This document shows, one piece after another, positions 10,302 through 19,265 of a DNA stretch of 64,000 bases (its first letter is position 1; every line of letters begins with the position of its first letter). The notes under the pieces were generated by a model. It was not told the DNA's origin. It did not search any database and was given only the letters and a program-made list of their open reading frames with translations. The stretch spans positions 609,873-673,872 of the forward strand of contig CAWBCV010000004.1 in assembly GCA_963787425.1 (NCBI GenBank), in the 5' to 3' direction. Origin of the DNA: AP-15 sp963787425. Its GTDB lineage: Bacteria > Pseudomonadota > Alphaproteobacteria > ATCC43930 > CGMCC-115725. The position numbers were made by a program, and so were the translations under genes.

Positions 10302-11564
10302 TCAGGATTTGGTCAGCGGCACTCCGGCGCCGCCAAATCGAGCGCCGCTGCCTTGCAACACCGCTGTTGCGATGCTGGCGGGGAGCGGTTTGGGTCGCTC
10401 GAGCTTGCCGATGACCGGGAACAGGATCAGGAAATGGACGAAGTAGTAGAATGTCGCGATCTGCCCGACCATCACCACCAGGCCTTCGGGCGGATTGGCG
10501 CCGACCCAGCCGAGAGCGACGACATCGATCACCAGCAGCCAGAAAACCCATTTGTAGAGGGGGCGGAACCGCGCGCTGCGCACCGGCGAGCTGTCGAGCC
10601 ACGGTACCAAGAACAACAGGAAAATCGACCCGAACGCCATGATGACGCCGAGCAGCTTGTTCGGCACCGAGCGCAAAATCGCGTAGTACGGAAGCAGGTA
10701 CCATTCCGGCACGATGTGGTTCGGCGTCTGCATCGGGTTTGCCGGAATGTAATTATCGGAGCTTCCCAAGAAATTCGGCGCATAGAAGACGAAGAAGCTG
10801 TAGATCAGCAGAAATACGGCCAGCCCGAACAGATCCTTGATCGTGAAGTAGGGGTGGAACGGCAGCGTATCCTGCGGCCCCTTCATTTCGATCCCCAGCG
10901 GGTTGTTGGAGCCGAAGCGGTGCAATGCGATCAGATGAAGCAACACCACGGCGAGGATCACAAAGGGGAGCAGGTAGTGCAGCGCGTAAAACCGGTTCAA
11001 GGTCGGATTGCCGACGGTAAAGCCGCCCCACAGGAACGTGACAATGTTCTGCCCGATCAGAGGTATCGCCGAGAACAAGTTGGTAATCACCGTGGCGGCC
11101 CAGTAGCTCATCTGGCCCCAGGGCAGCACATACCCCATAAAGGCCGTCATGATCGCCAATATCAAAATGATGACACCGAGTATCCACAGCAGTTCGCGAG
11201 GCTGCTTATAGGAGCCATAGTAGAGCCCGCGGAACATGTGGATGTAGAGCAGCGCGAAAAACATCGACGCCCCGTTCATATGGGCGTAGCGCAGCATCCA
11301 GCCGTAATCGACGTCGCGCATGATCCGCTCGACCGAGTTGAAGGCAAGGTCGGCATGCGGGGTGTACTGCATCGCCAGAAAGATGCCGGTGACGATCATC
11401 ACCACCAGCATGATCCCGGACAGCGAGCCGAAATTCCACCAATAGCTGAGGTTGCGCGGTGTCGGATACTCGTACAGCTCGTGCTGCAGCATCGCGACAA
11501 ACGGCAAGCGATAATCGATCCAGCGGATGACGCGGCTCGTCGCGCTGAGGCGGGTCTGGGCCAT
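10302..11564 (-). CDS. petB: Cytochrome b of the bc1 complex
   Basis: 420 residues with the eight-helix pattern of full-length (not split) cytochrome b, the quinol-oxidising membrane core of complex III. The N-terminal side shows YWWNFGSLSGIMLVVMIVTG and the haem-ligand helix AHMNGASMFFALLYIHMFRGL. The Qo-site motif PEWY is present in IVPEWYLLPYYAILRS, and GGFTVGNPTLNRFYALHYLLPF precedes the second haem-ligand helix. It lies 9 bases after petA and 1 base before petC, the standard petABC order. Confidence 0.96.
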   Translation of the reverse strand: MAQTRLSATSRVIRWIDYRLPFVAMLQHELYEYPTPRNLSYWWNFGSLSGIMLVVMIVTGIFLAMQYTPHADLAFNSVERIMRDVDYGWMLRYAHMNGASMFFALLYIHMFRGLYYGSYKQPRELLWILGVIILILAIMTAFMGYVLPWGQMSYWAATVITNLFSAIPLIGQNIVTFLWGGFTVGNPTLNRFYALHYLLPFVILAVVLLHLIALHRFGSNNPLGIEMKGPQDTLPFHPYFTIKDLFGLAVFLLIYSFFVFYAPNFLGSSDNYIPANPMQTPNHIVPEWYLLPYYAILRSVPNKLLGVIMAFGSIFLLFLVPWLDSSPVRSARFRPLYKWVFWLLVIDVVALGWVGANPPEGLVVMVGQIATFYYFVHFLILFPVIGKLERPKPLPASIATAVLQGSGARFGGAGVPLTKS

Positions 11565-11573
11565 AGCGCGTTC

Positions 11574-12128
11574 CTACCCGATCTTGATTGTCGTGTCGTG
11601 CGTGAATTCGTAAGGCGGCAGGAACAAGTTCAGCGGAGCGGGCCCTTGGCGAATTCGGCCCGAGGTATCATAGATCGAGCCGTGGCAGGGGCAAAACCAC
11701 CCGCCGTACGGGCCACGGGGATCGCCGGCCTTCTGACCGAGCGGGATGCAGCCGAGATGGGTGCAAACGCCGATTACGACGAGCCACTCCGGTTTCTTGA
11801 CGCGGGCAGAATCCGGCTGCGGATCGCGCAAGTCGGCAACGTTCACGTCTTGAGCGGCCTTGATCTCCTCCGGAGTGCGATGGTCGATGAAGACCGGCTT
11901 TCCGCGCCACGCGACGGTCAGACGTTGGCCGACCTGCACGGGCGCAAGATCTACCTCGGTCGTGGACAGAGCCAAGGTGTCGCGTGCCGGGTTCAAGCTG
12001 TCGATGAACGGCCAAATCGTGGCAGCGACGCCGACGGCGCCAATGGCCGTCGCTGTCAAAATCAGAAAATCGCGCCGCGTCTCGCCGGCATGTGCTCCGG
12101 TGACATTGTGCTGCGCCAGATCGGCCAT
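11574..12128 (-). CDS. petA: Rieske iron-sulfur subunit of the bc1 complex
   Basis: 184 residues. It starts with an N-terminal twin-arginine signal-anchor (TRRDFLILTATAIGAVGVAA), as expected for a folded 2Fe-2S protein exported by Tat. The cluster-binding boxes CTHLGC and CPCHGS sit near residues 132 and 155. The protein transfers electrons from ubiquinol to cytochrome c1. It is the first gene of the leftward petABC operon; the 160-base divergent region to trmL must hold both promoters, but no convincing -35/-10 pair can be assigned. Confidence 0.96.
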   Translation of the reverse strand: MADLAQHNVTGAHAGETRRDFLILTATAIGAVGVAATIWPFIDSLNPARDTLALSTTEVDLAPVQVGQRLTVAWRGKPVFIDHRTPEEIKAAQDVNVADLRDPQPDSARVKKPEWLVVIGVCTHLGCIPLGQKAGDPRGPYGGWFCPCHGSIYDTSGRIRQGPAPLNLFLPPYEFTHDTTIKIG

Positions 12129-12288
12129 CCAACCCTCATTATTTCGCGACCGCCGGTCAGGCGCGGCTGCTATCGCAAGCTATACTGTTGAGGACAGCGA
12201 ACGATGCGACAGACTGCCGCATAATTGGGCAGCGATCCGAGTATAGACCATCACATTTATACCGCCTCAACGTGTCAGCGGAGATCGT

Positions 12289-12747
12289 GTGCGTCTCGCC
12301 TTGTTCGAACCCGACATTCCGCAGAATACCGGGGCCTTGCTGCGGCTCGCGGCGTGCTTTGGGGTGGCCGTCGATCTGATCGAGCCGTGCGGTTTCCTGC
12401 TCGATGACCGGCGGCTCAAGCGCGCCGTCCTCGATTATGCGGCTGATCTCGTTGTCTGCCGTCATGTTTCGTGGCCGGCTTTCCTCGCACACCAGGCATC
12501 GCAATCGCGGCTGATCCTGATGACGACGACCGGGATTACCCCACTGCATAATTTTAAATTTGCAGCGGACGACACGATCCTCCTCGGCCGGGAGAGCGCC
12601 GGCGTGCCCGAGGAGGTGCATCGCGCCGTGTCGGCGCGCATTGTCATCCCGTTGCGCCCTGGCGCTCGCTCGCTCAACGTTGCGCTTGCGGGCGCGATTG
12701 CGCTCGCCGAGGGATTGCGTCAAACCGGATTGTTTCCTCAACCATGA
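12289..12747 (+). CDS. trmL: tRNA (cytidine/uridine-34 2'-O)-methyltransferase, TrmL/SpoU family
   Basis: 152 residues, the typical size of TrmL, which methylates the wobble nucleotide ribose of tRNA-Leu isoacceptors with SAM. Motifs of the knotted SPOUT fold are present: LFEPDIPQNTGALLRLAACFG at the N-terminus, LLGRESAGVPEEVH and the knot segment RSLNVALAGAIALAEGLRQ at the C-terminus. The start is GTG at 12289 with GGAG 5 bases upstream. The last codons overlap the hemF start by 4 bases. Confidence 0.92.
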   Translation: MRLALFEPDIPQNTGALLRLAACFGVAVDLIEPCGFLLDDRRLKRAVLDYAADLVVCRHVSWPAFLAHQASQSRLILMTTTGITPLHNFKFAADDTILLGRESAGVPEEVHRAVSARIVIPLRPGARSLNVALAGAIALAEGLRQTGLFPQP

Positions 12748-13613
12748 CCGAACAGCCTTCCTTTTCGCCCGATGCCGGCCGGTGCAATCAGGCCGAGGCG
12801 TGGTTTTCCGAGCTCCGCGACCGGATCTGCGCCGAGTTCGAGGCAATCGAGGCCGAATTCGCCGGCGCATGCCCCGAGGGGCGCCTGCCGGGCCGTTTCG
12901 AGCGCCAAGATTGGCAGCGGCCGGGAGGCGGCGGCGGGGCGATTTCCGTTATGCGGGGACAGGTTTTCGAAAAGGTCGGGGTCAACATTTCGACCGTGTC
13001 GGGCGAATTCTCGCCCGAGTTCCGCAACGAGATCCCAGGCGCGTCGCAGGATCCCCGCTTCTGGGCGAGCGGCATCTCGCTGGTCGCCCATATGTGCTCG
13101 CCGCTCGTCCCGGCGGCGCATATGAACACCCGCCACATCGTCACTAGCAAAGCCTGGTTCGGCGGCGGCGCCGATCTGACCCCGATTTACCCCGACGAGG
13201 CCGCGGCACAGGAGTTTCATGCCGCGCTTGCGGACGCCTGCGCATCCTACGATGGCGACTGCTACGAGCGCTTCAAGACATCGTGCGACGAATACTTCTT
13301 TCTCAAGCATCGGGGCGAGCCGCGCGGCGTCGGCGGGATCTTCTTCGATTATCTCGACAGCGGCGACCAGGAGCGCGACTTCGCCTTCGTCCGCTCGGTC
13401 GGCGAGGCGTTCCTCAGCGCGATCGCGGCCATTGTGCGGTCGCGGATGCAGCTCCCCTGGACGGAGGAGCAACGGCGCCATCAGCTGGTCCGCCGCGGCC
13501 GCTATGTCGAGTTCAACCTCCTCTATGACCGGGGCACCGTGTTCGGACTGAAGACCGGCGGCAACCCGGAGGCGATCCTGATGTCGTTGCCGCCCTTGGT
13601 GTCGTGGCCCTAG
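12744..13613 (+). CDS. hemF: Oxygen-dependent coproporphyrinogen III oxidase, C-terminus short
   Basis: 289 residues. HemF decarboxylates coproporphyrinogen III to protoporphyrinogen IX using O2, the penultimate stages of haem synthesis; its product feeds the bc1 cytochromes encoded next door. Family blocks are intact: GGGGAISVMRGQVFEKVGVN, HMNTRHIVTSKAWFGGGADLTP, RRGRYVEFNLLYDRGT and GLKTGGNPEAILMSLPP. The protein then stops at LVSWP, whereas homologues continue for about 20 residues of the type RYDW.PEPGTPEA...L..RDW. The bases after the stop (13614-13640) still read GTAEAG in frame, as if a short deletion and a stop had hit the natural tail. Function may be reduced, or the end may be misassembled. 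Confidence 0.9.
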   Translation: MTEQPSFSPDAGRCNQAEAWFSELRDRICAEFEAIEAEFAGACPEGRLPGRFERQDWQRPGGGGGAISVMRGQVFEKVGVNISTVSGEFSPEFRNEIPGASQDPRFWASGISLVAHMCSPLVPAAHMNTRHIVTSKAWFGGGADLTPIYPDEAAAQEFHAALADACASYDGDCYERFKTSCDEYFFLKHRGEPRGVGGIFFDYLDSGDQERDFAFVRSVGEAFLSAIAAIVRSRMQLPWTEEQRRHQLVRRGRYVEFNLLYDRGTVFGLKTGGNPEAILMSLPPLVSWP

Positions 13614-13649
13614 GGAACAGCCGAGGCCGGGGCGTGTTAGCGGGATGCC

Positions 13650-13997
13650 ATGGCCAAAGCCAATATCCACCGCCGCAGCACGCTCGAAGATATCTATCCG
13701 CCGGATGCTTTCGCCAGCGATGCGGCGCAGAACGGCCGGGTGCCGAGCACGGTTCTGAACGGCGTGCATATCCTGTCGGCGCCCGACGCCGCCGGCGATT
13801 TCGAGTTCGAGCGGGCAACCCAGCAGGTCGGGGAGGCTACGTCAGCCGCCTTCCTCGCGCCGTACCGTCGCGAGGACCCGCGGGCGGGATACGAAGTCTT
13901 CCTCGCCGACATCATCGCTGCTGCGCAGCGCTTCGGCTTCAAGCCGCAGGAATCTCCCGGCCGCGGCGAACCGCGGCTGCGCGGGTTTCGGCAGTGA
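13650..13997 (+). CDS. Hypothetical protein
   Basis: 115 residues, charged and soluble, with no signal peptide or membrane segment and no motif I recognise. It starts with MAKANIHRRSTLEDIYPPDAF and contains a GDFEFERATQQVGEATSAAFLAPYRRED stretch (shown in two overlapping parts: GDFEFERATQQVGE and TSAAFLAPYRRED). It lies 36 bases after hemF on the same strand. Its codon use looks like that of its neighbours, which favours a real gene, but the ribosome-binding site is weak. Confidence 0.45.
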   Translation: MAKANIHRRSTLEDIYPPDAFASDAAQNGRVPSTVLNGVHILSAPDAAGDFEFERATQQVGEATSAAFLAPYRREDPRAGYEVFLADIIAAAQRFGFKPQESPGRGEPRLRGFRQ

Positions 13998-14119
13998 CTT
14001 TCATTTTACCCCCACTTACTCGAATTTACTATCTCTGAGCCCTAGACAGCCCAACTACCGCAATGCGGACCACCACCACTGGCGATTGGGTTCGCAAGGG
14101 CTGTGGTAAGAGGTTCAAA

Positions 14120-14353
14120 ATGCGGTTGCAGACGCTTTATCTCATCGTAGGGCTCGCGCTTACGGCGATCCCACTTTCAGCTGGCGCGCAATCATTGCCG
14201 GCGAATGACCAGTCGACCACCGACTCTGAGGCAATCAACCAGGCCGACCAGAAGTGCCCACCCGGCTGGGCTTGGGAGCCTGCCGGATATCTCGGGGGTG
14301 GCCATTGGAGCCCTGCTCACTGCGCGTCGCGCAGTAATACAATAGCTTTTTGA
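14120..14353 (+). CDS. Small secreted Cys/Trp-rich protein
   Basis: 77 residues starting at ATG 14120, chosen because AAGAGG lies 7 bases upstream and because a clean signal peptide follows (LYLIVGLALTAIPLSAGAQS). The mature part ends in the motif CPPGWAWEPAGYLGGGHW.PAHC. Similar CPPGW.WEP...GHW.PAHC tails occur in small periplasmic proteins of unknown function in alphaproteobacteria. The two cysteines could form a disulphide. Confidence 0.6.
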   Translation: MRLQTLYLIVGLALTAIPLSAGAQSLPANDQSTTDSEAINQADQKCPPGWAWEPAGYLGGGHWSPAHCASRSNTIAF

Positions 14354-14484
14354 GGCAATAGCTGGGGGTGCTGGGCGCAAGGGCAACGCCCTGCCACCCC
14401 CCCTTCAGAATATACCCAGGAAGTAGGCTCAGCGTCGCTCCAGCTTATCGCGCAGATTTGCTCACATGCTCGGAGGGCAGTGTA

Positions 14485-15454
14485 TTGACCGTTGACAATG
14501 GCGTGGATCCCACGATTAACGGTGAGCATCGCCGGCGCCGGTCCCTAGATGGAAACATCGGCTTTGTCGGGCTGGGTCGCATGGGCAGCGCCATGGCGGC
14601 CAATCTCGCGGCCGGCGGCTGCCGGGTGATCGGCTATATTCGCCGCTCGGACCGCGCGGCGGGAATCCGGGCCCTCGGCGTTGAGCCTAAATTCGGCATT
14701 GCCGATTTGTTCGACTGCGATTTTGTCATCAGGATGCCGCCTGACGACCCCGCGGTTCGCGAGGCGGTATTCGGCAAACCCGGCGAAGAGGGGTTGGCCG
14801 CGGGTCTGAAGCCAAATGCCGTGCATCTCTCGATGAGCACGATCAGCACGGCCGCGGCAGGCGAATTCGCGGAGGAGCACGAAAAGCGCGGCCACTGCTA
14901 TGTCGCGGCGCCAGTGTTCGGCAATCCCCATGCGGCCCAGGCGCGCGAGCTATTCATCATCGCGGCGAGGGCCCGTAACCCGCTCGAGCGTTGCCGTCCG
15001 CTGTTCGATCTGCCGGCCAACGCACCTTTGTTATCGGCAGCGACCCCGAGAGTGCCAACCTGGTCAAGATCGTCAGCAATGCCGTGACGGCGGCGACATT
15101 GGAAATGCTTGGGGATGCTCTCGCTCTGGTGCGCAAGCGCAGCCTCGATCCGGCCGTGGCTCTCAACATTCTCACTTCGACGATGTTCGGCAGCCGGATC
15201 CATAAGCCTTTCGGCCCCAAAATCGTCGCGCAGCGCTTCGCGCCTGCGGTTTTATGGTTCCACTGGCACTCAAGGATGTCGGTTTGGCGCTGGCGGAAGC
15301 GGAGGCGGCCAACGTCCCAATGCCCTCGCTCGGCGTCGTGCGCGACTGAATGATCACCGGTCTGGCCCACGGTTACTCGGAACTAGACTGGTCGGCTGTG
15401 GGTTTGATCGCAGCCGAAGCGGCGGGAATCGAAGACCAGGCAGACGCCGAGTGA
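14485..15454 (+). pseudogene. 3-hydroxyisobutyrate dehydrogenase-family protein, broken
   Basis: An NAD(P)-dependent beta-hydroxyacid dehydrogenase of about 320 residues can be rebuilt from three frames. The Rossmann start is NIGFVGLGRMGSAMAANLA (from about 14550). The catalytic-region analogue is VAAPVFGNPHAAQARELF, then after an indel near 15025 comes TFVIGSDPESANLVKIVSNA with the NAD-family lysine. After a second indel near 15250 the text is FMVPLALKDVGLALAEAEA. An in-frame TGA at 15347-15349 interrupts VVRD-MITGLAHGYSELDW, where homologues have Arg (CGA). The start is TTG 14485 with GGAGGG 7 bases upstream. Two indels plus a nonsense codon suggest a real pseudogene. Confidence 0.75.
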
Positions 15455-15497
15455 GGCTCAAGGCCGGGCCCGCCGCTCCGGCGTCGATGTTGGAGAA

Positions 15498-16536
15498 ATG
15501 ACCATGGAAGCGAACACCAATGTGGAACAGGCGACCATTGCGGGCCCAAACCTGGCCGTATCGCGCGTCGGCCTTGGAACCTGGGCAATCGGCGGCTGGA
15601 TGTGGTGCGGGACGGATGACACCGAGTTCGATCGCGACAATCCATGCTGCGATCGAGCGCGGCGTCAACCTGATCGACACCGCGCCGGCTTATGGATTTG
15701 GCCGCTCCGAGGAAATCGTCGGCCGCGCGCTTGCCGGCGGGCGGCTGCGTTCACGCGTCGTGATTGCCACCAAAACCGCGCTCGAGTGGAAGGACGGAAA
15801 GGTTTTCCGCAATGGCAGCCGCGACCGTATCCTGCGTGAGATTGCGGATTCGTTGCGGCGATTGCAGACCGACTACATCGACGTTTATCAAGTGCATTGG
15901 CCCGATCCGCTGGTGCCGGTCGAAGAGACCGCGGAAGCGATGCAGACGCTGTTCGACCAGGGGAAGATCCGCGCTATTGGCGTGAGCAACTTCTCGGTTG
16001 CTCAGATCGAACGGTTTCGGCGCGTCGCCAAACTGCACGTCGTGCAGCCGCCCTACGATCTGTTCGAGCGCGAGATCGAGGACGAGCTCTTGCCCTATTG
16101 CCGGCAATCGGGTCTCGCGACCTTGACCTATGGCGCGCTGTGCCGCGGCCTGTTGTCCGGCAAGCTGCAACAGGACGCGCATTTTGAGGGCGACGATCTC
16201 CGATTAACGGACCCGAAATTCCAGCCGCCCCGCTATACGCAATATCTCACTGCCGTCAAACGTCTCGATCAATTTGCCCGACAGCGCTCCGGCAAGCGGG
16301 TCATCCACTTGGTTGTGCGCTGGCTCCTCGACCAGGGCGCGACTGTGGCACTCTGGGGAGCGCGTCGTCCCGGCCAGCTGCAGCCGATCGGCGAGGTATT
16401 TGGATGGTCGCTCGATACCGCCGCAAAGACCGAGATCGACCGCATCCTGCGAGAGTCGATCACCGATCCGGTGGGCCCCGAGTTCATGGCGCCGCCCCCG
16501 CATTCCAACGCCGCAGTGTTGGAAGCGGCGCAGTAA
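15498..16536 (+). CDS. Aldo/keto reductase (one frameshift)
   Basis: About 345 residues of the AKR superfamily, NADPH-dependent carbonyl reductases with a TIM-barrel fold. The N-terminus (NLAVSRVGLGTWAIGGWMW) is in one frame and the rest in another. Removing one T from the TT at 15627-15628 gives DDTESIATIHAAIERGVNLI continuous with DTAPAYGFGRSEEIVGRAL, so a single inserted base explains the break. The catalytic Asp/Tyr are in DTAPAYGFG and the Lys in VIATKTALEWK. The cofactor-side motif IGVSNFSVAQI and a C-terminal HLVVRWLLDQGATVALWGAR are present. It lies 43 bases after the broken dehydrogenase and 40 before the DJ-1 gene. Confidence 0.85.
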
Positions 16537-16576
16537 CTCCCCGGGATCACCTCTAATCCGGTGGTAGGAGACAATC

Positions 16577-17158
16577 ATGGAAGCCAAGAAGATTCTCTTT
16601 TTAGTCGGCGATTTCGCCGAAGACTGCGAGGTGATGGTTCCGATTCAGTCGCTGACAATAGTCGGCCACATCGTCATGCCGTGTGCGCGGGCAAAGAGGC
16701 AGGTGAAAAGATCAAGACCGCGATCCACGATTTCGAAGGCGACCAGACCTACACGGAGAAGCGGGGACATGATTTCGTGCTGAACGCCAGCTTCGCGGAG
16801 GTGAAGCCGGATGACTACGATGCACTAATGATTGCCGGGGAGCCGGGCGCCCGAATACTTGCGGCTCGACAAGCGCCTGATCGAGATTGTTCGGTCTTTC
16901 GCCGCCGAGCGCAAGCCGATTGCAGCGATCTGCCACGCGGCGCAAATCCTCGCCGCAGCCGATGTGATCCGCGGCCGACGAGTCTCGGGCTATTCCGCCT
17001 GTGCACGTGAAGTGCGATTGGCGGGCGCGGAATATGTCGACACCGCACCCGATGGGGCGATCCGCGACGGCAATCTCGTGACCGGTTTCGCTGGGCCCGC
17101 CCATCCGCAGTTTCTGGCGCTGTTCCTGGAAGTTCTCGACACACGCGTTTCCCTGTAG
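16577..17158 (+). CDS. DJ-1/PfpI family protein (two frameshifts)
   Basis: About 193 residues of the class I glutamine amidotransferase-like DJ-1/PfpI family (deglycase/protease-like or stress proteins). Restoring one C near 16674 joins the N-terminal KILFLVGDFAEDCEVMVPIQ to AVCAGKEAGEKIKTAIHDFE. Deleting the A at 16841 joins DDYDALMIAGG to RAPEYLRLDKRLIEIVRSF. The nucleophile elbow AAICHAAQILAAADVIRGR is intact. Both breaks are single-base and flanked by well-conserved text, so sequence error is likely. GGAG lies upstream of the ATG at 16577. Confidence 0.82.
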
Positions 17159-17176
17159 CTCTTGGGTGCATTGAAG

Positions 17177-17713
17177 ATGACGGATCGAATTGTCTCGCAA
17201 GATACTCTGCTATTGCCCGGCCGGCGGCAGCTGCTGCTCGCCTCGTTCCTTGCCGCCTTGCCGCTCGGATTGTCCGCGGGGCGCGCGGAAGCGATCAACC
17301 CTGCCGAAACACAGGTGACGCTGCCCGACCAGATCAAATGGACGGCGTGGAGCGCCGGGCCGCCGCATAGCGCCGAAATGGCGACGCTGTTCGGCGGACT
17401 GGACAAGCCGGGCGAATACGTCGTGCTGATGAAATGGTACCCCGGCTATATGAGTGCGCCGCACAGCTACGCCACCGACCGATTGTGCCTGGTGTTGTCC
17501 GGCACATGGTGGGTGAACAGCGGCACCGATTTCGACCCGGATGCTACGGTTCCGGTACCGGCCGGCGGCTTCGTCAGGCGCGTCGCCCACACGCCGCATT
17601 ACGACGGCGTCAAAAAAGGCGCGAAGGAACCGGTGGTCATTGGAATTTTTGGCATTGCGCCAGTCGATTTGAAACTGGTCGACCCCAGCAAGCCGCCGTG
17701 GCGGTTGGCATAG
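17177..17713 (+). CDS. Secreted cupin-domain protein
   Basis: 178 residues starting at ATG 17177. The N-terminus carries a signal peptide (RRQLLLASFLAALPLGLSAG, cleaved near AEA). The mature part has a cupin pattern: GEYVVLMKWYPGYMSAPHSYATDRLCLVLSGTWW, with a His as likely metal ligand, and later PAGGFVRRVAHTPHYDG, with the second motif's His. It resembles periplasmic cupins of unknown substrate (DUF4437-like). It is the last intact gene before the IS remnants. Confidence 0.72.
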   Translation: MTDRIVSQDTLLLPGRRQLLLASFLAALPLGLSAGRAEAINPAETQVTLPDQIKWTAWSAGPPHSAEMATLFGGLDKPGEYVVLMKWYPGYMSAPHSYATDRLCLVLSGTWWVNSGTDFDPDATVPVPAGGFVRRVAHTPHYDGVKKGAKEPVVIGIFGIAPVDLKLVDPSKPPWRLA

Positions 17714-17770
17714 ACTTTCCTTGCGACAGGAGAAGTCCTGGAAAGGAGATTGGAAATGTAACTGATGCGT

Positions 17771-18360
17771 CGCTTATGCCAAGGCGAACCGGCATCCGGA
17801 ACTGACCGACCAGACGATCTGGCAGGTCTTTGAGGCCGAGCGCGCCAAGCTGGTGCCGATCAGCGGCCGGTTCGACGGGTTCCGTGCGACGCAGGCCTCG
17901 ATCTCCAAGAACTGCCTGGTGCGCTTCGACAACGACAATTCGGTTGCCGCGCGGTGCGCTGTTTCGGCCGCAACCAGACGATCTACGATCCCTGGCATAA
18001 CATCCCAGTGCTCGCTCGAAAGCCCGGCGCGCTGCGTAACGGCGCGCCTTTCACAGACTGGGTATTGCCGGCCAGCCTGGAGCGTGCGCGGCGCCGGCTG
18101 AAGGGCGCGGATGACGGCGATCGCCAGATGGTCAAGATCCTATCGGCGGTGCTGAGCGAGGGTCTGGCGGCCGTCGAGGCGGCCGGTGGCGAAGCCCTCG
18201 CCGGCGGCGTCCATTCCGCCGATGTCGTGCTCAATATCCTGGCGCGCCGCCACGACCCCGGGCCGCCAGCGACGATTGTGACCCCCGACGGGCTGTCCTT
18301 GCGACACGCGCCCATCGCCGATTGTGCCCGCTACGATCGCCTGCGCCGGGTTGCCCGATG
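17771..18360 (+). pseudogene. IS21-family transposase IstA, C-terminal remnant
   Basis: The text AYAKANRHPELTDQTIWQVF, then FEAERAKLVPISGRFDGFRAT and ASISKNCLVRFDND, is the C-terminal part of IstA, the IS21 DDE transposase. A deletion and frame change near 17945 removes about 40 residues before CFGRNQTIYDPWHNIPVLAR. The rest continues through PGALRNGAPFTDWVLPASLE and GVHSADVVLNILARRHDPGP to CARYDRLRRVAR at the end. The catalytic N-terminal two-thirds and the left end are missing. It runs straight into istB, as in intact IS21 elements. Confidence 0.85.
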
Positions 18361-18634
18361 GAGCGTGCTGACATTCTCGAGCTGATGACCAGGCTCAAGC
18401 TTTACGGCATGGGCGCCGCCGGAGCCTGTCCTCGGGCGGGCCTTCGGCCCGACCCGGGGGACGAAGTGATGACGACCGGAATCAAGCGACGGCCCGAGCC
18501 GGCGCGCATTTGGCGAATGGCCGAGCGTCTTCAGCGACGCCAAAATGACGACCGCGCTCCTCGACCGTCTGACCCATCACTGCGAAATCATCGAAACCGG
18601 CAACGAGAGCTGGCGCTTCAAACACCGCGGCTGA
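18358..18634 (+). pseudogene. IS21-family helper IstB, internally deleted remnant
   Basis: It starts with the standard IstB opening MERADILELMTRLKLYGM, overlapping istA by 3 bases. A small GC palindrome is inserted after YGM.AA, then the DEVMTTGIKRRPEP segment resumes. The text next jumps to the C-terminus, reading AKMTTALLDRLTHHCEIIE and TGNESWRFKHRG before the TGA. The whole AAA+ ATPase core (Walker A and B) is missing, so the element cannot transpose by itself. Confidence 0.82.
18428..18460. repeat. Palindromic GC repeat inside the istB remnant
   Basis: CCTCGGGC-GGGCC-TTC-GGCCC-GACCCGGGG can fold into a hairpin with a GGGCC/GGCCC tip at 18438-18450. The flanking CTGTCCTCGGG...ACCCGGGG text is the type of short dispersed palindrome common between alphaproteobacterial genes. 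Here it interrupts the first segment of istB (after LKLYGM), showing insertion after the IS arrived. Confidence 0.55.
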
Positions 18635-19066
18635 GTGCCACCCCGGCTTGCCCCGGCGGGCAAACAGGTTGTGGCGCGAGAGTATCGCGTCCCGTGGCAG
18701 GGAGCTCCACTCGGATTAACGGTCTGTCGATACCCGCCGTTGGCGGGTGGACTGGAAGTGCTCCGCGTCAAGGCTCGCGCTTACGCGCGCCCGCTTCGCG
18801 GCTGTCGGCCTTGACCCCTCCGCGCTCCCAGTCTGTGCGGCTCGGCAAGCGTCGGCGCTCTGCGCCGACACTCGGCCAAGGACAAAGAGGGGATTCCAGC
18901 CAGACCGACGCACTTGACAATTAAGGCCCCATACAGGGCACCTCGCACGCGCGCCGCTCCGTCGCTCGTGAGGGCACTGCGCGACGCGCGCGGGACCCTC
19001 CTGTTCGCTACCGGGACAAGCCTGCCCCAACGCCGCAGAGGGGTCCTTTTTGCGTCCCGATTGACA
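18635..19066 (+). mobile_element. Right end of the IS21-like element
   Basis: Non-coding tail downstream of istB. It ends in ggggtcctttttgcgtcccg followed by attgaca (19040-19066), which read from the outside is TGTCAATCGGGACGCAAAAA, the form of IS21-family terminal repeats that begin with TGT and end in CA. Immediately beyond the CA, coding text of another transposase starts. The left end is not found; the element survives only as its 3' half. Confidence 0.6.
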
Positions 19067-19265
19067 TGAGGAATGACGGTGCCGCCTTTGAGCAGTGCCT
19101 TGAAGCCGGCGATCCGCTCGTGCGGCCAGTCGGAGAGGTTCCACAGCGTGCGCTTCTTGATCTTGCCCGCTTCGCGGTAACTCTCGCGCAACAGGATGGC
19201 CGGGGGCGAGCCGCGATTGGGGACCGCTTCGATATACGTGGGAGCATCATAGCGATGGCTCCAAC
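19067..19265 (-). pseudogene. IS1634/IS4-type transposase, N-terminal remnant
   Basis: Reading leftwards from about 19265: APTYIEAVPNRGSPPAILLR, then ESYREAGKIKKRTLWNLSDW and PHERIAGFKALLKGGTVIP. This is the N-terminal signature of IS1634-type transposases (YVE.VPNR.S.PA.LLRE...GK..KRTL.NLSDWP). It is cut at the junction with the IS21 right end at 19066/19067. No catalytic DDE part remains. Confidence 0.72.

Noticed and set aside
8601..12191. A 1196-codon open frame on the + strand
   Set aside because: It is antisense to mtnA, mtnP, petC, petB and petA, all with clear motifs; long antisense frames are common in high-GC DNA. Its translation has no domain-like pattern.
12129..12288. Assignable sigma-70 promoter for petABC
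   Set aside because: TTGAGG and TATACT occur on the minus strand but 19 bases apart; too weak to call.
15347..15349. In-frame TGA in the HIBADH-family gene as a selenocysteine codon
   Set aside because: Homologues have Arg here (CGA), not Cys; the gene has two more indels and no redox motif.
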